From assembly GCA_050084515.1 (NCBI GenBank), contig CM114274.1, positions 33,852,001 to 33,916,000 on the forward strand: a DNA stretch of 64,000 bases, given 5' to 3'. Under the pieces are notes generated by a model. The model saw only the letters and a list, made by a program, of their open reading frames with translations, searched no databases and was not told the DNA's origin. This DNA comes from Blasia pusilla (lineage: Eukaryota; Marchantiophyta; Marchantiopsida; Blasiales). Shown here piece after piece: positions 54,999 to 64,000 of the stretch. Position 1 is the stretch's first letter. Every line of letters begins with the position of its first letter. The position numbers and the translations under genes are program-made.

Positions 54999-57900
54999 TA
55001 AAAACCCAAGGTTCAATTAATTCGACCTCGAGTAGAAAATCCAAGGTTAAATAGGCTTAAAATTTAAGTGTGTAGAGGATGAAACTTCATAGAATCAATG
55101 TCCCCCTTGTTCAACCATTTGGATCTGTAGGGTTCGTTCCTTTTATGAATACAAAGTTATAAATTTTGAAAGTATACGATCCTATTATGAGAGGAATTGT
55201 CTTGAAGTGCGTAATTTTTAAGCCTTCATAGAGGTTGACGTGGAGATCTCGCGCACAGGAAGTAAGTATACAGTTCATGTCCTTGACAACCTATAATGGG
55301 AAATGTACCATATATAGGATAATTATCATGGAATCCATTAAGGGGGATATACGTACTTCCAAGCTTCATTCCGTACTCATCTATAGACATTAGTGAATAA
55401 CTACATTAGTGGAACTAGGCTATGTTATTGTGTGTGAAGCATGAATTCCTTGGATCTAATAGTGGGTTTGGTTGATGTATATTCAAATCATTGACGATGT
55501 ATTGATATCACTCTATTCGTTAAGAGCATGATGGAAAATTTTGTAGTGTTTAAGCAAAGTAAGTTATTTCAAATTTGAATGAATTGATTCAGAGCAATTC
55601 GTATGTGAAAAAACATCATATAAAATATTTAAATGAGTCTAATCGTTTATTACACATGTTATAAAATTCACAAGATGGATGCATCCAAGACTTGTGATTA
55701 TGATAGTGAAAGCATGTTGTGTAGTTATGTGAAAATATGTAATAAAAGATAGATATTGTGCAGAGAGATATGATTTATCAATCTAGTTATTTGCACTGGA
55801 AGTATTTAGATATTCAAACATAAAATTTGATATCTTCTTTGGACCATATCCTCATCATTCTCTTGCCAATAATTCACTTGTCCCTTATTGTCACTTGTTC
55901 CTCTCTCTATTTTTTTTTATATATTATCAAGAATGTATATTGATAGGATTACAACAAGGACAAACACTAACTTCAATACTCTGAGTTGAAATGGTTGGTG
56001 GACATTTTGATGTGCTTTTGGCATTACCAATTTTCCCCTTCTTTCTTGTAAAGATGCACATACCAAATATTTTCAATCAAAAATCAAATTTCTCAACTTC
56101 ATACATGAATCCTTTTTTAAATGGGGTTTTATTTCTCTTAAGAAATTGACTTTCCTTACATCCTATCCATTATCTTGATGATCGCATATATCTCTTTCCT
56201 TAGATTAAAATATATTGATATGTCATGATAACTCCCTCTTACTTCATGCAATACAACATACGTAGAGCCCTTAAATCATACCTTCTTAATCTTGCTCTTC
56301 ATGTCCTATCTCACCTCTTTGTATAATTTTTCATGTCTAGGTATATAAGATAAACTTCTCCTCATACCTAAAGTCTATAAATAGAGATTTTTCAACGAGA
56401 AAATTGTAAAAAAATCTCTTATTATTTGACCGTATGCTTTGATAGACAAAAATTAGGGAACAATCGTATCTTGTGTTTGGTAATTACCTATTGTTACATT
56501 TAATCTAACCTTTCGTTCTCCTATTCAATGTTTTTTCTTTTATTAATGGTTTATCTTGCCTATACCACATGCATCCCCACGTTTCTACATCCAATGGCCA
56601 TTCACAATGGCCGCACAAAAACAAATATAGGTATGCGTATCTTCGGACGTGCATTGCAAGAGGAAAGTCCCATGTCTATTGCTCGTGGTGGGAGGCGGTG
56701 CGAAGGGTATAGGGCAACAAGGGAAAAAGGAAGAGGAATGGGGAGAGGAAGCGATGGACAATGTTGAAACATGAGCGAGGTACACAAACAACTCCTTTCA
56801 TATGGTATTCATAGATCCATGCCACCGGCACGGACTTTGCCATTCATATAATTACAATGCCACAAAGTCTGGCGAATGTTTATTTTTCAAATCATTGCAT
56901 TCTTGTGATTACATATGAGAATCAATTGATTATTTGGCATCCAATTTTAGTTGAATTACCATGTGAGATATATGTATTGTTTCCTTCATCATAAGGTTAT
57001 TTGAATAATTGATTCTTCCTATGTACTTTAGAACAATGCCTCACCATCAAATTTTAATGTTATTTTCACAATTTTGATTGCGAGTTTCGAGTCAATATTT
57101 CAATACCAACCAATGATAAGACAAATAGCATTTGAAACAAGTTTCATTGCTTTAATTTGGCGTTACATCCTTCTTAATATTTTATGTCCTTTATACCTGG
57201 TCCTTTAAGATTCTATCTAAAAAGATTGAGCTATGGTAGGAAAGTTTTGCATTCCATTTTAAGGAACAAAAGTCTTTTCGTTACTTAAAATGGGACTTTG
57301 AATTGTTAAGGATTCTCTTATTTTAACTCCCTTCTCCAAGAAGTCCGTAAAATAGCGAAAGGGATGGGGGTTAAGTTTATTTATTTATTTATTAAAAAAA
57401 TGTATACAATAGTGTTGAAGAAGAGAGTTAAAGTAGGGAAGATAATTTACCTTTTTAAAAGACAAGAAAGGTGAAAGGGACCTTTATTTTAAGCATACAT
57501 TAACAAGTAGATTTGTTTTTTAATAACAAATATTTGGGCCTCTTTGGGCCCTTCTCCTTTGTCAAGTAGCAAGGTTTCTCAATGAAGATGTGGGATATAG
57601 GGTTTTAAAGGGAGTTTTGGGAATTTTTTAATGCTTTTCCATTATTATACTCACTAGTATAAATTAAAATTATTTTTTAAGAAATACGAAAAACCATTAT
57701 TTTTTGTGATGATCATCAATATTGCACACTAGTCGAATGACTCACTTGACACAAAAGTATGAATTAATCATTTTTATAAGTAAGAAAATTTAAATAAAAC
57801 AATAATACTTGAAAAAAATGAGGATAATTTTTTAGATTTTTAAAATAGATACGTAAGAAAATTTAGAAAACCTTCATGAAAATTTGAGATCTAAAAAGAA

Positions 57901-58742
57901 AGTGTGGAACAAAAAGGAAGAGTTTGCCTTCAAAAAATTAATGACGTTATTTAGAGATAAAACACAAAAAGAAGGAAAAAGAAAATATCATAATGGATAA
58001 TATGAATAAGCTCTAAAATTTTGCAAGGACTTCGGATAGAGTTCCTTATGAAGGGATTGGATTGGATTTTGAAATAAGGAATGAATTTAGGATGTAGTAT
58101 CCATGAATATAAATGAGGGAAGGAGTTTTCTCCATTTGGTATTTTAGGACATATGTAGCAACATTGTTCTACCTCTTCGTGAAAATAATGAGGAAAAATA
58201 TTCAAAACCCTTTTTTCCCGTGAGAATTGAACTTTGAACATTAACGAGTCCTCCATAAGATTCCTTTCTAGAAAATTAATTTAAATTATTTTTTCAAGGT
58301 TCATGCTAACAAATTATGATGAAAATTAATTTAAATTTTAGTTTTTAATTTTCCTTTTGCGAAAAAATGAGAAGGATAATAGGACATTTATGGGACAAGA
58401 ATTCTTCTTCAAAATAATGGAAGACATATTTTTTCTACATTATTTCAAATTTTCAAGTTAGATGGGGACAAAATTTTAATCCCTCTTTTGGGAAAAATAT
58501 TCATCAAAATAAGTGACTTTCTTTTACTTATTGAAGGATGGGGCTTGGAAAAGCAACCAATATTTTTACCATAATTAATAAAATAAAATAAATGAAAATT
58601 TCTCTTGAGCCAAGTTAGATGTATTATAAAAAATAATCTATCTTTCTTAATTTTTTGTCATACTTTTTAAGATTAAAATTTATTTAACACGTTTCCACTA
58701 ATTTCATTTTATCATCTTCCATAGGTGAGTCTTTTCATTTCC
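54999..58742. other. AT-rich spacer
   Basis: Nothing recognised apart from low-complexity A/T runs. The frame at 56528-56767 and others show no family motifs. Part of the right side may be the body of the non-autonomous Helitron whose 3' end lies at 58753-58784. Confidence 0.5.
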
Positions 58743-58752
58743 AATCATCTCT

Positions 58753-58784
58753 CCGGTGCATCGCACGGGCAAGAACTTACTAGT
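58753..58784 (+). mobile_element. Helitron-type 3' end
   Basis: ccggtgc atc gcacggg (58753-58769) forms a short hairpin with one mismatch. Eleven bases later comes CTAGT (58780-58784). A hairpin 10-12 nt before CTRR, followed by T, is the classical Helitron 3' terminus. The matching TC start was not located, so the element body (to the left, AT-rich, no protein) is undefined and non-autonomous. Confidence 0.6.
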
Positions 58785-58884
58785 TACATTAAAATGCATG
58801 GTATAACTCTTGGCTCTTAGTGCAAGCAAGGGTGCATGTGGACAAAATCCATGTGTGTGGAGTTATTTCCATCAACTTATGGAT

Positions 58885-58920
58885 GGAAATGCGTTATTGA
58901 ATCTCAATAACGCATTTTCC
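58885..58920. other. Strong hairpin
   Basis: ggaaatgcgttattga and tcaataacgcattttcc pair over 16 bp with one bulge and a 3-nt loop (atc, 58901-58903). It could be a MITE relic or a structured RNA. There is no other context. Confidence 0.6.
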
Positions 58921-59290
58921 AATCATTTATTAAAAACTCCCCATAATTTCATATTTAAAAATAAGATTAAATTTGTTTCAAACAAGCTTTCAACTGGATT
59001 TTTGTAATGAATCAACACCCACATTGCTTTAGATATGGCCCTTACAAGAAATATTATGACATGTTATACTTTCTTAAAAGTTACTTCTTTTGGAAGAAAA
59101 CTTCCTTACATAATCATCCCTTCCTCAATTCATAATCTATATTATTATTGGGAAGTGCCTCTTCATTTTGAGATCACCTTTCTTTTTGACACATGTCCTT
59201 TCTAGCCAATAGAATCGCTCGCTATCTAAGCAAATAGGATCGTTCGAATTCAATTCTACATTTATGATATGTAATTCAAAATTAAACATG

Positions 59291-59316
59291 CGTGCATCAC
59301 ACGGGCACGAGCTAGT
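59291..59316 (+). mobile_element. Second Helitron-type 3' end, eroded
   Basis: cgtgcatcacacggg is followed by cacgag and CTAGT (59312-59316). It resembles the end at 58753-58784, including the atc loop, with one stem mismatch and a slightly shorter gap. It is probably the same family. Confidence 0.45.
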
Positions 59317-61739
59317 ACATGTCATTTATTATGTGATTGCTACTAGTCATGAATGTATTTGCAACACATTAATGTTGCATGAACAAGCTTTTTGAAGGAT
59401 ATGCAATACATAAGTTGATATTCTAAAGAACATTGAGATGTATTTATAAAGAATGCTAGCGGATCTCCTTGGGCACATGATCAAATGTATGGTTTTAAAA
59501 TCGTGTGATTAAGAAGACTAAGAGTGATTGATTTTATAGCACAAGATATTGATCGAAGCTCACCACTACAATTATTCCTTGTAGCATGCATCAAATCAGC
59601 CTAGATCGAAACTACATCAAGATGGACAAGCTTATATTTGAAGCTTTCTCTTAACACCAAAATCTTAAAGAAAAAAAAGGTTTGGTTTGAAGATTCATAT
59701 TCATCATGGAAGCATATGAGTTTTTAGCGACGAGTGGAGGTTATACATGGGCCTTCCATGTACAAAGGCCATGCACATTTTGGGTTAGTGTGGCGCAAAG
59801 ATACTCACTACCTGCGTGAGTGGCTCCTTCCTTATTTCTTAGTGTGGAGGAAAGTTAGTAGGATAGATCAAGGAGAATAAAGATTTGATAAGTGTAATAT
59901 TGGATCTTTCACGACATGTATGATATAATGAGTTTGTAAACATTGAGTAGATGGAATATATGCATAGAAATTGAGTATATTAAAGAAGATACATGAAAAG
60001 GTGGTCATAAAATTGGGCATTCTAGCAAGAGTCCTAGGTCCTATATCCATTTTCCTTGTGCAAATATGTTTCACTTATAATGATATAAGAATTGTTATGT
60101 AGATCTCACGATTTATTTTACTTCATAATTGCATCCCTATCCTCATTCGTCCCTCCTCCCTCCCATTAGCATGTTCTCCTTTGTTCCACTTAAATCCCTG
60201 GCATGCATTAAATCATACAAAACATGTATAGTAATTGGATAAAAAATTAGAATTCCACGTTAAGGAGGAGAGTATGATTGGGTAAATAGAAAGGGTTGAA
60301 ATGGGAAGTTTGGATAAAATTTGGGAATTTTTGGCAAGAAGGGTTTTATACTAGTTGTGGTTATTACATGCAACCACAACTAGTATAACACTTGCTAATT
60401 AGCTCAAGTTGGCAGAAATTTATAAGAAGTAGCAGTCAAAAAATATTTTCAAACTCTTGGGATTGTGAAATAACCCTGTGATTAGAGTGTGAATTGTAGC
60501 AACTACAAGAAATCCATAGTTGAAGGGGGATCCCTTGTAGTGTACAAGAGTATCAAAGGGCAACCCGAATGGTATGATGAGTCTAGGACATTTGGGTATA
60601 CAAATGTGAGGCCATGCTTCCTATACGAGTTGTAGGCTTAGCTATATGTTATTATTCCAAAGAATATCATATGTGTCCCATTATTTTCTTATGAAGTTGA
60701 GTTCTTAAACTCCATAATGTTCATGAAAGTTAAAATTTGGCATTGCTTCATTTTTTTAAAACTTCCTCCATCAATTATTGTTCCAATACTCCATAACTAA
60801 TTTGACCAATTTTTCTAGGTGATCATTTTTTCTTGGTTTGTCGCGAGGGATTTTGAAGGTTTGTTATTGGCCACAAATGGAATTCCAAATTACATAGAGG
60901 TCAGAAAGGGATTAAAAAATATGAACCTAGAAGATAAATCCCTTATAAATGAATGTTAAAATAATAACCAAAAATTTGGAAATCATCAAAATAATTCCCT
61001 ATGCCCCCTCTTTTGTGTCTCTCGTGGATTTTCCATCAATCTTTTTTATTGAGTTTCATTGTTCCCTGCCACTACGATCTTGCGCGGACAGAATTCATTC
61101 CTCTCTCAGAAATAACTTTCATCACAATAATTGAGAAAATATAGATCGGTAAATCATCACAATAAGTGAGATAAAATAGAGATTGATAAAGACAACGACA
61201 TTCAAACCCGAATTATTAAAAGGATTCGTCCATGGCACGATCCTTTCCGGTGCACATAATTTCCAATTAGTTTCTCATTTTCCTCCCCTCAAATGGCGTC
61301 CTCTGATTTGGATGGCCGAAGGATTCCTTCCTTTTAGGATCCTGGCGAGGAATTTTCCACGTATGAATCTGGTTTTTGATCTGCATAATAAAACACGAGG
61401 AAATGATACCACCACGTAGTGACGTGTAAGTGGGGAATCATTTCCCGAACGAAGTAGAGGAGGCATTTTCTGGACCGAGCGTATACTTGGTCGGTTGTTT
61501 CCCCACTTTTGTTGTCAGACGTTTCCCCCTAGTTAAATCCTAAGCTACAGAGTCAAATCCAGAGACTCCGTGAGTCCGTGATTGTGAAGTCCAACAAGCT
61601 CGGTCGACGCTCTAATCCTCCAGTCCAGAGTGAGTTCTCCGAGACCCTGCGTCGTCATTTTTAACCGGTCACCGATGGTAAACGTGATTGGTTATCGCGA
61701 AGAAGTCGGTCAGACTGTCAGACGAAAGAGGCGTTTGAT
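59317..61739. other. AT-rich spacer
   Basis: No gene recognised. The only marked structure is the perfect inverted repeat at 60346-60388. From 61150 to 61739 the G+C content rises, perhaps as the upstream region of the possible exons at 61990-62309. Confidence 0.45.
60346..60388. repeat. Perfect 17-bp inverted repeat, 9-nt loop
   Basis: The left arm ttatactagttgtggtt (60346-60362) and right arm aaccacaactagtataa (60372-60388) are exact complements around attacatgc. The left flank gaaggg-tttt-tactagt resembles the CACTA-type end at 8155-8173, so it may be a minimal transposon remnant. Confidence 0.7.
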
Positions 61740-61989
61740 AATTGATTGATTTATTTATTTAAGAGAGTACGGCAGGTACGCTCGGTACGCAGCCTCGTCC
61801 TTCCTCTGGTACGTCCTCCCCTGCATGCGGCCCTTCCCGGACAACTTCCGACAAGCTGCACCGCTGCCACCGCAGTCCCCCTCATCACTTCAACGCGGGC
61901 CGCCCGGCCGCGGCTGCCAACTCTGCCCAACAGACAGTCAAGCGTTTCGCCGGTTCGCCCTGAGGCCACGTTCTGCCACTTTACCGGCT

Positions 61990-62309
61990 CTACGCTACGC
62001 GGCACCGTCTAGAAAAGAGAAGGTACGGCCTGTCCTGGCGATCTTCACAAGTGCCATAGCCCAGTACGGAAGTCCGAGAATCGTGTCCATAGGTTCTCCC
62101 CCTCGGGATCGACGTCGGCACTGGCTCCGCAGACGAGATGGACCACGACCGTAGACCAGCTGTGGGGACACGCAGCTAAATTGGTAAACTTGATTTCGGA
62201 CCTGAGAATAACTAGCTTTCATATTGATCGAATATTCCAGGAGGCTACAGCCTCGCGCAGCATCCAGGAACTCCAGGAGCCGGTTGACGCTTGCACCTTT
62301 CGCAGAGTG
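61990..62309 (+). other. Possible pair of coding exons
   Basis: A GC-rich island has an open stretch (CPGDLHKCHSPVRKSENRV, ending TTTVDQLWGHAAKL) that reaches a donor ttg|gtaaac at 62183/62184. A 57-bp intron with acceptor ttccag (62240) follows, then a 69-bp exon 62241-62309 (EATASRSIQELQEPVDACTF, then RRV) ending at donor gtg|gtaaga. The phases match. The first stretch has an upstream in-frame stop and no ATG, so an earlier exon would be needed. I recognise no family. It could be the start of a gene that continues to the right, or chance. Confidence 0.3.
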
Positions 62310-64000
62310 GTAAGATTAAAAACATTGATAATCTTTATTTACATTTTGAAAAATGTACTATTAGAAATAAACAAATGTTTGGAAATTTAAAATGTTCTAT
62401 GGAAATTTGTTAGTCCGAGAGATTCCGAACGAAACACGCGGTAAGAAAAAAGAAACTTAAGGTAGTAAAATTTATACACATTTCCGTTTAGAGGGGTGAA
62501 CTAGTATTTTTCATCTACGCGGGCTTTTTATGGGTCTAGTCAATTTTACCGGGTTATTTTTCTTGGTCCATTTAGTGTACTAGTATGTTGCCGGTGCGAT
62601 GTATGGTAAAATTCTAATTTTAATTCTTTTCAAATAAAACCCATTTAAATTAAGAGGGTCTTAAGAGGACTGGTGGCAACAATAGAAACATCTTGAAAGG
62701 ATTGGTGTCAGAGGGTTTTTCTAATGCCATCATCTTTTACTTATATATGCGTAATGACCGTTCGGCGTCTCTTCAAGAAAATTACAAGCCTCCCGCACTC
62801 TCCCACAAGAATTTCATCATCAATTGATTTTCTCCTCATTTTTCTTTGGGTGCCTGAATCTTTATTCCATTAATTCCATAGATCTTCTAATTAAAGGTTA
62901 AGGTCATGAAACTCGTACCCTTAGCATCAAACCCTCGTCCCATGGACATAGATCTGGCGCGATGTGGAAAATTTATTCTTTCCCGATAAATATACGTGGT
63001 TTGAAGGTTTAGCCGGCCGGAATGCAGAAAAGTTAAAAATCTGCCGTTTACAGACCGGCAATGTACCTGTTGTCACGGAAAAACTCCCCGGACCTAATAG
63101 AAAGTCGAAACGTGCTCTTCAAGTTCTCGCCATGCACCTGGAGCGAGCGCAGGAGGGTATATATAGCAAATGTATTATTTCTCATCGTTCTATTCGCAGC
63201 TACCAACACGTGCCATCTGGAATCCGCTAGACGAATGTCCAACATACGTTCGTCGATGGATAGCTTTAGGCACTCGATCTGCCTAAAGCTATCAAAAATA
63301 TTAATATGATCGTGTACTGAACGTGTACCCTCAGAAGACTAGACCAGATAGAATTGGCTGAGTCAAGTCTTACGGAAGGCCGTTACAACCACAGTAAGCC
63401 CTGGAGAGAAATAAAAAGGAAAAAGAAAAAGAAAACTCGGAAAGATAATAAAAAAACTGAGAAACTCGCTGAACCGTCCAGTGCAAGATATTCCGTGTAA
63501 TCTAGGAACACGCCAACGGGACCGGCCTTTCTGGCCTAAGGACGTACGACCTGTACTTACTATCCAAACAAGATTAGTATATACACCTGCCTTCGGTTAC
63601 TAGGCAGGGGCGAGTTGACTACGGTTACCGCAAGTGGTATAGTACCTTTGTGCTGGCATTCCATCCAATCCGACCCACATAGTCTATTTTAACACCGAGC
63701 GCGGTTCATGCAAGGCAGGGTGACTGTAGCGGTGTGAGGGATTCCACCAAGTGGTAACCCGAAAACGGACTAGTAAAACATAGAAATGTCCACTTGTAAA
63801 CTTCGGGCCGCCGAGTAACTAACGGAGTAACGATACCAGGTCCACGGAAGAGAGCGAAGATGCACTTCGATAAAAACGAGTGATGGAAAACCCATCGGAA
63901 GTACAAAAGAGGGGGACTCAAAGAGTCAAAACCTGAAGGCCACAACAGGACCAGAAAAGGAAGAAGGGGGCATCCCCCCCTAACGACGAAACTCACCAAT
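62310..64000. other. Spacer to the window end
   Basis: No gene is recognised. 62579-62606 reads, on the minus strand, like a third Helitron-type 3' end (ccatacatcgcaccgg then ACTAGT). The GC content rises again after 62930. If the exon pair at 61990-62309 is real, further exons should lie here, but none stands out. Confidence 0.4.

Noticed and set aside
57951-58256. 101-residue minus-strand gene
   Set aside because: AT-rich, low-complexity hydrophobic translation with no family similarity or context.

Overview
The window is nuclear DNA of a green-lineage plant, most likely an early-diverging streptophyte (bryophyte, lycophyte or charophyte grade). The evidence is a seven-exon F-box/LRR gene of the plant FBL3 type with short GT-AG introns, a plant-conserved coiled-coil protein gene, an LRR receptor-kinase relic, a Helitron, a Ty1/copia element with the usual plant initiator-Met tRNA primer site, and Ty3/gypsy elements. 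The species cannot be named from this. Only two host genes look intact: 3288-4130 (minus) and 45835-49440 (minus, 7 exons, 714 codons joined in frame). The rest is transposons, their relics and AT-rich spacer.

Layout. 1-3287 is non-coding with one 47-bp direct duplication and one 70-nt multi-stem structure. 3288-4130 is the plant-conserved gene. About 5800-6450 is an LRR-kinase pseudogene. 7768-8173 is a CACTA-type transposon end with subterminal repeats. 8309-14860 is a broken autonomous Helitron (minus) split by a 1294-bp solo LTR with a 5-bp target duplication. 15069 to about 39199 is a nested block. The outermost element is a Ty1/copia retrotransposon. A first Ty3/gypsy copy ('P', 15171-24778, plus) sits in its 5' LTR and a second ('M', 26662-36193, minus) sits just upstream of its integrase. 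P itself holds part of a third LTR element ('N', about 15661-18453). 39200-45600 is spacer with a decayed ~90-bp tandem array. 45835-49440 is the FBL3-like gene, followed by a CpG-rich upstream region. 52624-54998 is a 5' fragment of a third copy of the P/M family. 55000-64000 is mostly AT-rich with Helitron-like 3' ends, hairpins and one possible exon pair.

The most interesting object is the P/M gypsy family. Its polyprotein reads gag with CCHC knuckle, aspartic protease, a C5 cytosine DNA methyltransferase, reverse transcriptase, RNase H, D(35)E integrase and a C-terminal PHD finger. It therefore encodes both a DNA-methylation writer and a probable histone-tail reader. Its repeats are also not ordinary LTRs. 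The 5' end carries only a long unit L (~480 bp), while the 3' end carries S-L-S' (S ~130 bp, beginning right after the polypurine tract). The outer ends are TGTC...GACA with 4-bp target duplications, and S and L are separated by a 2-nt spacer. P and M have diverged LTRs but share this arrangement. It matches the split-direct-repeat layout known from tyrosine-recombinase Ngaro/DIRS-type elements, here on a DDE-integrase gypsy element. All copies are inactivated, and the lesions I checked are mostly transitions (CAG to TAG, TGG to TGA, GAT to AAT).
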